Assembly (NCBI RefSeq): GCF_902459465.1 | Contig: NC_047083.1 | Coordinates: forward strand, 1,428,501-1,492,500 | From: Asterias rubens | Taxonomy: Eukaryota; Echinodermata; Asteroidea; Forcipulatida; Asteriidae | Length of the DNA: 64,000 nt | Direction of reading: 5' to 3' | Part shown: one piece after another, positions 21,901 through 31,395 of the stretch | How positions within the stretch are numbered: the first letter of the stretch is position 1 | Layout of the letters: every line of letters begins with the position of its first letter | Position numbers and translations under genes: made by a program | Notes under the pieces: generated by a model | Databases searched by the model: none | Told to the model about the DNA's origin: nothing | What the model saw: the letters and a program-made list of their open reading frames with translations, nothing else

Positions 21901-24900
21901 CATGGTAAGTAGAGGAATTGTTTGTCCGATCTAAGTATAAAAAATGAGAGCATAGAGCTGGCCATGTTTATCTTTAAGGGAAGGTACACGTTTGGTGATT
22001 ACTCAAAACAAATATTAACTTAAAAAATGACTTGGTAACGGACATTGGAGAGCTGCTGATGGTAGTATAAAACATTGTCAGAAACGGCTCCCTCTGAAGT
22101 AGCATAGATTTTTAGAAAGAGGTAAATTCTCACTAAAACAATAAAAGACTTCTAGCTAGAAGTCTTTTATTCCTATCTGAGAACACACAAAATCGTCCAA
22201 CAAGGGTTTTTTTTTCATTCATCATTTTCTCGCAACTTCGATGACCAATTGAGCCTAAATTTCCACAGGCCTGTTATTTTATGATGGGATACACCAAGTG
22301 AGAACACTATTTTTTGACAATAACCAAACGTGTACAGTGTCTTTAAAGCAAGACTTATTTCCGAAACAGCAAAACATTTGCAGTTGTGGCCCGAATTATG
22401 TTATTGAAACTGATAGTGAATTGTTTCGCACGACATTGAAATAACAATTGTGTTCACAAAACTTACATGGTATATGAGGATGGACTTTGTGGAAAACTTC
22501 ACCAAACTTGCAATTTGTCTGAAAAAAATTAGTACTAAATCTCGATGATATCGCAAAACTAAAACGTACTTACTGGGGTCTGTCACAATTTGTGTACATC
22601 TTTTCACTGTTGATTTTTTTTTGGAAGAGTGCCTTCATTCCAATCCTCTAGTTTTCAAGAAACATTGTCATAACAAGGGATGGTTACATCCTTGGTTAGA
22701 GTAAAATCAATTCATATCCTCTGGCTTTTTATCAAGAAACATACCATTGGGACGGTATATCATTTATACTGGAAGAGTACATTTCTGTTCCAATCCACTA
22801 GTTTCAAGAAACATTGTCATAACAATGAATTATTACACCATTGGTTTTTGGATGAGTACACTTAATTCCAATTCTCTTCTTTTTCAATAAACATTTTTAT
22901 CTCATTTTCATTCTCTCTCAATGACAGAACATGTTGAGATCCACCCATCAGGTTCTAGTAGTTTCTTCCTCCGTCGAATGCTAACCCAAGCCCAAAATAT
23001 TGTTGTTAACATTCACAATCATGTCATTAATAAAACACCCACAAAGCGGAATCGAAGAAAACCAAAGCAGAAGAAAGACGGAAAGGGGGGCGCATCCTAT
23101 CAAACAATTTCCGTGGAAGCTGGTGAGTAAATACTTTGTAAATTATAATTAAAACATTTTGTTTTTTTTACGGACGGCTCCTAAAGTGGAAGATACTATA
23201 AATAAATGGTAAACTTGCAGGTACAACCCTGTGTCAATCTCTTTAGTTTGAGTGTTGGCTGAGCCGGTTTGGTCTCAAATAATGTTTTCATTTTAAACTC
23301 GTGTGACCCTTAAGCCTGGTTCATACTTCCTGCGAATGCGAATGCGAAGCGAATTTGACGTGAAATTGACGTCACACCCTCCTTTCGCAGCGATTATCGC
23401 AAGGGGGTAGAGCAGAAGGCAACGGCTGCGAATTGTTCGTTGCGAATTTGTGACGTCAAGATTTGCTTCACATTCGCAGGAAGTATGAACCGGGCTTAAG
23501 GCCATGTCTTAGCGAAGCATCGACTGTTTTATCACTTTAATAGTTCTTCTTTACTGTTCACCAATTCTGATCTTCAAACAAAGATAAACATTACTCAAGG
23601 AGTGCATTTTGGCGACCCCAGTCAGAGACATTGGTCATCGGTTGAGCGTTTTCGCGAGTTGCGTGTTCGGTTGAGCGCGGTGACGATGCTGTTCAGACCA
23701 ACCGCTAACCGACTTGTGGACTCTGTTTGGGCTTTGGTTAGGGTCGCCAAAACGCACTCAACGTTGCCATCTTCCGTGACCGTGAAAATAATTTTTCTTT
23801 TAACAATTTCAGTTCCAGAGTCATCTCCATCTGATCAACATAACTTGGAAGTTGAGATGCACGAGAACTCACTTACAAGTCCACGGCAATTAAACATGGC
23901 GGATTCAACACTTCAAGAAGGGTACGAAGCTGATGAGACAAATCTTCAAGACGTTTCTGTTATTCAGGAGACTCCGGATACTCGTGATGACCCTCAAGAG
24001 CATTCCGATCAACAGACGTCCCCCAAAGAGGTTACTTGTGAACCTCTGCAGAAAGTAGAACCCCGTCACAACATAAATGAAGCTAATTCTGAGCCTCATC
24101 TGACCGAAGATAAGGCGAACCTTCAAAGAGAGGATCCTTCAGAGATATCAGTTACTGAGGATGAAGCTGCTTGCCCAACAGGTATTGTAGTTATAAGTGT
24201 GGATTATAATTATTAAGAGCTCGCGAGCAAAGGACCGGTATGTCTGCTGCCCTCTAGTGACAGTTGTAGTCAAATGTCTCCCACTGAACCCAAAAAACTG
24301 TAGATATCCTTAGGCCCTTTTTGAAACCACGGGTTTGGCGTTGGATTTGGCTTCGGATTTGGCTTCAGGCTCCGTCCTCTCGTCTGAAGCCCTGTACGCA
24401 AAGCACGCTCAATATTGTCAAAACAACTGCGGGGCCAAGCTAGCTTGAGTCGTAGTCGTAGCCATAACTGCGTGTATTCGCCAAATTGGGACATTTGGCC
24501 TCATTTTTGAGTCTTGAAGTGTGACGTCAGATATTCAGGCTAATTATGATGCTTTAATATTATTGAATTTATAAATTCACAAAAATCCAAATTTTTTCCA
24601 GATGCATTTAATGGAGCATCATCTGAAATACAGACAAGCACAGCCTCGGATAACACATCTTCACAGAAACAAAATGACGTAATACAAGACGAGAACCAAC
24701 AGAGCAAAGCACCTGAGCAATCACCAGCTGCCTATGGAAAGATCCCTCCGAAACGTAAAAAAACTCATGGAAAGACGCCTTATCAAAAGTCAAAGAATGT
24801 TCAAAGTGAGATCAAAGATTCTTTGAAACCAAAAGGAGTGGTCAATCAAGCTGCGGGAAATTCTAAGCATGCAACGGGAAGAGATACTGGCAACGTAACT

Positions 24901-27900
24901 GATGAAGAAACAGAGCTTCGATTAACTCCAGGTAAGCATGCACATTGACAAAATAATTCCCCTTGCATGTAACGGGTGATAAGATTAAAAAGTTAATTTC
25001 ATGAAGCCTGTAAAACCCAGACTGTGGTTTTTTTTTCCTTCAGAGTTTGCTACTAGTTTGCCCAATTCCATAGATCTGCTAAGCACCAAAATTTGCTAGC
25101 GTTAAATTTCTTCCTTGATAAAAACAGGATCATACCAATCAAATTTCCACGTGATTTTCAGAATAAGCAAACAACAGCTGAATACCAGTAACAAGCAATA
25201 TGCAACAAATAGAAATTTGGTTGGTAATAGATAGATAGAATGGTATATTACAAACAATTCCTCACAGCACAAAGGCTGAATTACAAAAAAATTACATTAA
25301 TTTAAAAATTGAAATAAAATCGGAGGCAAATTGGTAAAAAAAAAATATGTGGAATAGTTAGCCATTACCTTAAATCAACACATTGCATATTGCACATTGA
25401 AACTGAATTAATTTAACTCAATTTCCCTTTTTTTTTTACAAGGAAGAAATTTCATGCCAAGCAAATTTGTGTGCTCAGCAGCGGCTCTATGAAATTGGAC
25501 CCTCGGCAGGACTGCATTAAAGTGTCAAAAAAAATTGCACACGTTTCTGCCTGATTAATAAAGAACTCCCCCCAAAAAATATTGCTTTCTGGAAAAACAG
25601 TTTCACAGAAATTAATAATTCAATATTTTTAACTGCTGTAAGTCTAGCTTTCATTCGCTTGTATTAAAGGAACATTATGGAAACAAGTTTTTGCTAACAA
25701 AACAGGTGCTGGCAGTGTAAGCACTTTATGTAATCCACCATACTGACAAACCTGTAGAAGTTTGAGATAGTTCGGCCATATGGGTCACAAGAAAATAGTG
25801 AAAACCCGAAATGTAGATCTGTGATCTTAGACAAGTTTTGATTTCTTACCAGTTCTATAACATTCCTTTAAAAACTCTGGAGAATTTTTGTATTGATATG
25901 TGTATTGTGACTGGTTTTTATCTCCAGATTCCGGTTATTCGGGCAGTGCACATTGTGGTCCTGATGGTAATGATGATGCTGTTGCTCCTGAAGAAAGCTC
26001 CGAAGAACAATCTGCTAAGCCACAAGTCACCCAACCCGCTCTTAATAACGACTTCAATACTGAGTCAAGTCCTACAGATCCACTCCTCGATCCAACTGTC
26101 AATCCAAACTCCGAAGATGTTCAACATCCACATAAAAAAGATCCAACTCAACAACCTGAATCAATCATGAAACAGCCGTCACCTCATCCCAATCCTTTTC
26201 CAAACGTTACCCCTCAAGAACCCTCTAGTGACAACCCGTCTCAGAAAGAACAAGACGCTCCTCCTCTTTCATTACCTTACAACGCCCAGATTCAAAGTGA
26301 CCCATATTACCCTTCCCCGGGTTCGAACACGATAAATCGCTGGCTTGATGACACACCCAAAGCTGGCATCCCTGAACCATCGCTCCAAACAAGCCCTCAA
26401 GCTCCTCTTGCAGACCAAGATGATGCACCAAAAACTGGCATCCCTGGATCAACGCTTCCAAGTCCCCAAGCTGACCAAGACGGTCATGTTCGCGCCCAAA
26501 GACCGGTAGTCTCTCCCCAATCTGACTACTGTGAACCATCTCCTGGTGTTGGTCCAGAATCAAATGGAAGCAGATACCCAGATCGCTTTTCAAGCGACGA
26601 TGAATCCATGGTTTCCGAAAGCGGTAATGAGGTAGCGGATGACACGCCGCATAATGGCGTCAGTGATGACGTAGGTTACGATCAGCAGCACGAAACGCCC
26701 TCAGTGGAGATGGATGAAGGAACTGCTGATGACATTTCACAGGGTTGGTATCAATTCAATTTAATAACATTATCTGGAATAATCGTATCTAATGGAAGTG
26801 AGGCACTATAGGGATTTGAAAAGTGCTTAAATGTCACCTACTTAAATGTGTGTCACATTCAACTTTGTTTTATACTAGACTGAGTGTGTGAATTGAATGT
26901 TTAAAGGCAGTGGACACTATTGGTAACTGTCAAAGACCAGTCTTCTCACTTGGTGTGTCTCAACATATGCATGAAATAACAAACATGTGAAAATTTGAGC
27001 TCAATTGGTCGTCGAAGTTGCGAGATAAGAATGAAAGAAAAAACACCCTTGTCCAACGAAGTTGTGTGCTTTCAGATTCTTGACTTCGAGACCTCAAAAT
27101 CTAATTCTGAGGTCTCGAAATCAAATTCGTGGAAAATAACTTCTTTCTCGAAAACTACGTTACTTCAGAGGGAGCTGTTTCTCACAATGTTTTATACTAT
27201 CAACAGCTCCCCATTACTCGAATACCAAGTAAGTTCTTATACTAATAATTATTTTGAGAAATTACCAATAATGTCCACTGCATGCCTTTAACAATGTAAA
27301 TTTTTTCTTTCGCACGACCTTTTCATTTTTACTGACGATTTAATTTGATGAGCTAGGTTCGATATCTCATTTTTCCGTATTCGTTGGTCCCATATACTTA
27401 ATTTTGTTTTCGTAAAATACAGCTTCTCCTCCAGATATAGAAATGAAAGAAGACGAAATTGTTGAACGTCCAAAACGTGACCCCAAGGAGCGACAGTCAA
27501 AGACCAAGGATTTGCTGAGGAAACAAAACCCTCTTAAAATTGGCAAGTCGTTTGAAATGTTTTGTACAGCTGCTGTTATATCTTTTAGTTTGGTAGCAGT
27601 TCGTATAGACCTTTATCACGGTGTGGGCATCTTGATTTTACTCCATTCCAACTCATTGTAACCAAACTGAGGCTGGACAAAATAATAGTCTGGTGCCATG
27701 TTTGCGCAATGAATGTTAGCATTCATTACTGTTATTGGAAACAGGGAACATGACCAAGATGGTGACAGCGTGATAAAGGTCTAGTAGATAAGTTCTTAAA
27801 TCAGCCATAAGCCATAGCCGAGCAGACAGACTAAAGCTGGACCAGCAGGGGAAAAAGATAAACTTAAATCAGCCATAAGCCATAGCCGAGCAGACAGACT

Positions 27901-28334
27901 AAAGCTGGACCAGCAGGGGAAAAAGATAAACTCATTTGTTTGCCTAAAGTTGAAATAAGCGGGGCACAGTGAACAATACATGTTATTTTGACTGGTAGCC
28001 TTTCGTGTTGACAAGTTAGTTTGTGCGCTTCAGGTTTATAAAGTTTGACACAAGTCATGTCATTATCACTTTTTGCTCAGCTATCTTTTGGATAACATTT
28101 GCCGCACAAACTAACAGATTGAAGTGTTTAACATTCAATGCAATGGTTGGATGCATTAGTTTCGCGCTCCATACCCATGTGTGGCGTATATAAAAGCAGC
28201 ATTGAGGATCATGTTTTGTGTGTGTTTTTTCTTTTATCACAAAATATTTTACTGAAGTGGTATCTTTCTTCCTCTTATTTCTTTTTCCAGATAACTTTGT
28301 AGCCCAAAGACTGAAAAATTCTACCGGTTATTGA
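15864..28334 (+). CDS. Ig-superfamily type I membrane receptor, left-arm copy (about 14 exons)
   Basis: Exons: 15864-15969, 16483-16812, 17098-17445, 17893-18240, 18952-19305, 20255-20491, 21434-21496, 21842-21904, 22928-23122, 23813-24181, 24602-24931, 25928-26743, 27435-about 27620, 28291-28334. Every junction is phase 1. Layout: signal peptide MKVVLFCLITLPL..., short propeptide ending RKKR, V-like Ig with DDGGLYDC (about 36-145), second V-like Ig (about 146-261), two near-identical Ig domains containing LKCSVLNVYPKVTLYW (262-377, 378-495), membrane helix (about 498-519). The tail is about 700 residues, Ser/Pro/acidic with two basic clusters and no enzymatic domain. A 'ctttttgcag' just upstream of the start suggests a spliced 5' leader. 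The donor of the second-last exon is uncertain. Role: probable surface recognition receptor or adhesion molecule. I do not recognise the family. Confidence 0.82.
16887..16957 (+). pseudogene. Decayed duplicate of the 3' end of receptor exon 2
   Basis: It resembles the end of exon 2 (tgccgagtcgtacc... to gatcctc followed by gtaag-like sequence) but lacks the 5' part of the exon. Its reading frame is shifted relative to the parent, so it cannot supply the normal domain. The right arm has two copies of this unit. Confidence 0.75.
18505..18577 (-). mobile_element. tRNA-like SINE head (Lys-like)
   Basis: On the minus strand, 73 nt start GGGCTAGATAGCTCAGTTGG and include box B GGTTCGAATCC. The acceptor stem pairs at 6 of 7 positions. 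The anticodon arm looks like tRNA-Lys with one T missing, which breaks the U33/anticodon register. The same unit recurs at 19570-19642 and 55769-55841, with truncated copies near 19886 and 55485. It is better called a SINE head than a working tRNA. Confidence 0.65.
19570..19642 (-). mobile_element. tRNA-like SINE head, tandem-duplicated copy
   Basis: The sequence is the same as at 18505-18577 and was carried along in the 1.06-kb tandem duplication. A further 5'-truncated copy follows at about 19886-19930. Confidence 0.65.
20041..20066 (+). repeat. Short interstitial telomere-like repeat
   Basis: It reads 'ataccctaaccctaaccc' and continues to about three and a half CCCTAA units. The matching place in the right arm (near 55365) reads 'gcattaacc' on the same strand sense, without the repeat. 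It sits inside a fragment of the 'cctcagtaag' foldback family. Confidence 0.8.
20255..20491 (+). CDS. Receptor transmembrane exon
   Basis: It encodes GATWIIFILLFLGLSLIIM and continues hydrophobic to LVIRRR, then an acidic segment (EIEVEIEPEDKG). A basic RRRTFLRK stop-transfer stretch follows the helix, giving type I topology. Right-arm counterpart: 54926-55171, 3 residues longer. Confidence 0.9.
21434..21904 (+). CDS. Two 63-nt tail exons (21434-21496 and 21842-21904)
   Basis: Both are exactly 63 nt, phase 1-1, and both start with GAC/GAT-GA. The peptides (DERQTIKDKAS... and DESQTLMPQTS...) match at 9 of 21 positions, including DE, QT, SQ and EL. This suggests an old exon duplication. Both are conserved in the right arm (53892-53954 and 53265-53327). 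Confidence 0.8.
21974..22346. repeat. MITE family B subtype, shared by both arms
   Basis: The ends read 'acacgtttggt' rather than 'acactattggt'. The right-arm counterpart is at 52823-53197, so insertion predates the duplication. Confidence 0.8.
22928..23122 (+). CDS. Receptor tail exon with basic cluster and YQTI
   Basis: It encodes 65 residues including the polybasic run KRNRRKPKQKK and then ASYQTISVEA. The first is NLS-like or membrane-binding; YQTI fits YxxI sorting/SH2-type motifs, though the residue at -2 is Ala, not a canonical ITIM. Right-arm copy: 51905-52099. Confidence 0.8.
23311..23498. repeat. Foldback family D, shared by both arms
   Basis: Ends are 'taagcctggttcatacttcc' and the complement 'ggaagtatgaaccgggctta'. 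Right-arm counterpart: 51528-51717. A third copy, split by another MITE, is at 33722-33911. Confidence 0.85.
23813..24181 (+). CDS. Receptor tail exon, acidic Gln/Glu/Ser-rich
   Basis: 123 residues, phase 1-1, starting after 'caatttcag' with PESSPSDQHNL. It is low in hydrophobics and has no recognisable fold. Right-arm copy: 50846-51214. Confidence 0.8.
24602..24931 (+). CDS. Receptor tail exon with PKRKK basic cluster
   Basis: 110 residues, starting DAFNGASSEIQ and lacking an early ATG, so it is easily missed by open-frame searches. It contains YGKIPPKRKKTHGK, where PKRKK resembles a monopartite nuclear localisation signal and YGKI fits YxxI. Right-arm copy: 50142-50471, of the same length. 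Confidence 0.82.
25058..25870. repeat. Two foldback elements in the intron before the long tail exon
   Basis: The first (about 25058-25500) has ends 'gcccaattccatagatctgc' and an inverted 'cagcggctctatgaaattgg'. The second (25674-25870, family G) has ends 'taaaggaacattatgg' and 'ataacattccttta'. Both also occur at the matching place in the right arm (about 49202-50025). Confidence 0.7.
25928..26743 (+). CDS. Long receptor tail exon, Pro/Ser/Asp-rich (left arm, intact)
   Basis: 272 codons, phase 1-1, donor gttggt. Low-complexity prolines, serines and acidic residues include an internal near-repeat (DDTPKAGIPEPS / DDAPKTGIPGST). An A6 run at 26134-26139 keeps the frame open; the right-arm copy has A5 there and is frameshifted. 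Confidence 0.85.
26901..27291. repeat. MITE family B copy, shared by both arms
   Basis: A full-length element between tail exons. The right-arm counterpart is 47782-48174. Confidence 0.85.
27435..27620 (+). CDS. Second-last receptor exon; 3' limit uncertain
   Basis: It starts after 'ctcctccag' with DIEMKEDEIVERPKRDPKER. The last exon needs a phase-1 donor. The only reasonable one is CACG before gtgtgg at 27621, which lies inside MITE family K (27605-27782). Otherwise the frame runs to a stop at 27661. The same arrangement exists in the right arm (47454-47639). Confidence 0.55.
27605..27782. repeat. MITE family K, overlapping the receptor exon end
   Basis: Ends are 'tagacctttatcacggtgtg' and the inverted 'cgtgataaaggtcta'. 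The right-arm counterpart is 47291-47468. It is followed in the left arm by a ~68-bp tandem duplication (27796-27933, 'cttaaatcagccataagcca') that is single in the right arm. Confidence 0.8.
28291..28334 (+). CDS. Last receptor exon
   Basis: 44 nt after 'tttttccag', read in phase 1 to TGA, giving NFVAQRLKNSTGY. The right-arm copy (46811-46854) has the same length and ends STGY-stop, with several substitutions, which supports both the exon and the phase. Confidence 0.7.
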
Positions 28335-28366
28335 TCATGGTGTTTGACAAGGGCGGTTTTTGTTAA

Positions 28367-28372
28367 AATAAA
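28367..28372 (+). terminator. Polyadenylation signal of left-arm receptor
   Basis: AATAAA lies 33 nt after the stop codon. The right arm keeps the equivalent at 46773-46778. Confidence 0.6.
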
Positions 28373-31300
28373 ACAACGGATGAGCTCTGAGTTCTTTACC
28401 AAACAGTTCGCGGTACCTCATGGGAAGCAGTCAGCTAAAGGTTACACTTCGTGAAAGATGCGAGTCAGAGACCAGACTTGTCGTGTACGACGTCACAACG
28501 GGACTTGAAGTATATAAACTTCACTCGTTATAGATATCCTCTTGTCATTGCTTGTATTTTACAAACTACTTATTTTTTAAGTATATGTTTTTAAAGTTAA
28601 AACTCTTTAGAAGTTTGATCCTTACATTGTGCACTTTTTAAAATTTTGTACGATGTGAAGCGCCTTACTGTTTACAGTATGCTGTTCACAATAATAATGG
28701 TTCTTCATGGAATTCTTACTCTCTCAATGTAAAGGAGTGAACAACCACTTGTTTGTCCGCCATAACCCTCTTGCAATGGGCCATATGGCGGACAACTCTT
28801 TTTGGAGTGAAAGACGGGTACTTTCAACTCGATTTAGAGTAAAGTTCGTTCTTACACACCCAAAAAGAGTGACACAGACTGACTTTCACTCTCAAAAGAG
28901 CAAAACTGACACAACAAGAGAGTGAATGTCTTTCTTTTCCATTAAGAGATTAAATGGACAAAGACAAGAGCTACGTATGGGCAAAGTGGTCAGCGTCATC
29001 GATGGAGGGGTTTGGCTTACAGTCTACAATGATGATCGAATAATGGTGGTTCTTCATGGAATTGTGAATTCCTAAATGGGCAAAGTAAGTGCAAGAGATC
29101 CAGTGTAGGTATTCCTTGAAGACCACTTTTGTCAGTGTACATGTACAGTAGTAGGGGTAGAAAATTCATTGTGTTATTATTCAAGTTAGTTAATTCCAGG
29201 TTCTAGTTAATTGCCCTTTCCTGTTTACATTGTCCCTTCAGCTGTTTTATTGCACCCCTGTACATGTAGGTTGTTATTTCTTAGAAGTCTTTTGTTACAT
29301 GTTGGTAAACAGTTTCTTAATCCTTTGGTAGTGTATTCACCCATACAGTGCACTGTATATAATTATAATCAGATAGCAGCCTGGCAGCGCAGGGATGTGT
29401 TCTAGCTCTCTTCTTCAAGTTTTGATTTCTTCACCATGTAATTTTGCCTGTTTCAAGTATTTTCTGCTATTCTGGACTCGGTATCCTAACGCCATTTTGA
29501 TTTTAATTTGTAACTTTTCTTTGGCACTGGTTTTTAGTTTTAATCTGGTTTAACTGTGTTTGTATTTTAGTTTTGGTTTAGTTGAGTTTTTTAATAGTTC
29601 TTGGTTTAGGTTTCCTTTGTTTAAGTTGAGGTTTCAAACAGAGTAATTTTAAAGTGCGAGGTCCAAGTCCATTCGTTTTGGTCTAGAGGTTTTTATTGTT
29701 TAATACTGTTTTTGTTGATTGATTTATAGTAAATAAAGCTATTTTTTATTATTTTGTTGAGAAACCTACATTTTGAGTCACTGTTCCTATTTTTTTGCAT
29801 CTCCTCGCATCTTAGCCCTATCCGATCTTGGTTTATGTCATTTGTTCAAGTGAGTGCCCCCAGAGTTAGCATTTTTATTTACATGTACGTGTAGTTTTAT
29901 TCATTTATTTTCCAAGTGTACCCTTTTTCCGGGTTACATCAGCAAATAGGTTTGAGAAATAGGGTTGTTAATTGAAATAGCAATCTGCTGTTAATTGACT
30001 GTATTTATCTACATGTACATGTATACCACAACTGGTTAATTTGACAATTACATGTATATCCGTGAAATTGTTTTGCTCATTTCTCTAAACGATCAATGTA
30101 CATGTACGTATACATAACTACCATAACTGGCTAATGCGTTTTAAATGCTAAAATAATTTTCGTATAATTTGTTAGCACCTCGGCAAGTAATACATGTACA
30201 ATGTACAGTTTATTTGGAAGCTTTCTATTCATTAATATCTTCAAACTGTGTAAGTTTAATGTAAATCTTTGGACATTGTGTTTTGTGTCTTACAAAAGTA
30301 CCCAGATCTTTTAAAGTTGTGGGCGCTTAAGAATTAGGGTAAAGAATAAAAAATGCAGGAACTGAAGACATTAAAGACTTCTATGATTTTTATATTTTTC
30401 TTTAGACTTTACATGTATTTTCTAAAAGCCCCAAAAAGTTAATAGCCGGACGTTTCGACCCTAGCAGAGTCTTTCTTTAAGGCTAAATATTTAAGAAAAG
30501 GTAAATTTAGTCTTTGTAAGATAAACAGCATCTAAAATTTACAAACGTATAATAAAAAGACGTTTGTTTCCAATGCCCTGACAAAATTGGACAGTGCAAG
30601 GCATTCTAAAATGCATAAATGGCTCGAAAAAGGTAATAAACAATAGTTATCATTATTAAGAACTACATATTCCCTAATGCGCCTTACAAAATAGGATAAG
30701 TGTAAAATATTAAATTATAAAAAATAAAAAAAATACAAAAATTGACAAGAACAGCAACGACAAAGCAAAACATACAAACATCAGGTGGAAATGGTAAAAA
30801 AAAATAAAAAAATAATGGCTGTTCCAAAAATGTCACATACAGTTCTTTTTGTTATGCCCCTTGAAAACTCATCACCAAAAGGTAAAGCAATAGTAATGTG
30901 CACGCACACTTCTTGGTAGACATCTTAATGTCAATGATAGACATCTTAATTTGCAGTGTTACAGCCCGAGCTTGGAAAACTATGGAAAGCCATAAATTAA
31001 AATCCCCCAAATACTGTAGATCGCTACTATTACAAAAAATGTTCAAGGTATTTTATTTGATTGAAAGTTTGCAGAAAATGTTGAACTTTGTTAAAACATC
31101 TGTTAACAAGATTGAGTGTTTTACGAACATTCGGCCGGCCATGCCAACCAAGGGTGTTTGTTTGGGTGCGTTCGTTTAGCTTCCCTGGGTCGACCCCGGT
31201 GTGTGACGGGTTTTTTTCCCCAAGACGAACGTGTGTAGATAGTAACCCACGTTCGTCCTGGGAAGAAAAAAAACCGCCACACACCGGGGTCGACCCAGGG

Positions 31301-31395
31301 AAGCTAAACGAATGCACCCACTATTAACGTCATTACGCAAGGGGTCATTATGTGACCCGCTCAAACGAAATACATGCATACGTTACTAACAGATT
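28373..31395. other. Arm end and start of spacer; no gene seen
   Basis: Arm homology continues to about 29090. An insertion private to the left arm (about 28720-28938, 'ttactctctc...gagagtga') interrupts it. From 29.1 to 30.4 kb there are at least seven TACATGTA/GTACATGTAC-type palindromes. Beyond that is AT-rich sequence with a 'cttcaaactgtgtaagttta' repeat fragment near 30240. Confidence 0.5.
31164..31319. repeat. Foldback family L, intact
   Basis: Ends are 'gggtgcgttcgtttagcttc' and a matching inverted copy. Arms contain 'ccctgggtcgaccccggtgt' and its complement, with a ~60-bp centre. Confidence 0.88.

Larger units (their letters stand above)
15740..29090 (+). repeat. Left arm of a large inverted duplication
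   Basis: The sequence from about 15740 to about 29090 reappears in reverse complement at about 45760-61430, including exons, introns, shared MITEs and the 3' flank. For example, the tail-exon frames at 23602-24216 and 50811-51425 differ at 6 of 204 residues. Homology stops outside these limits. The arms differ in length because of private insertions and a tandem exon duplication. Confidence 0.93.

Noticed and set aside
26225-26593. 122-codon minus-strand frame, mirrored at 48481-48849
   Set aside because: Antisense of the long receptor tail exon, whose sense frame is supported by splice phases in both arms.
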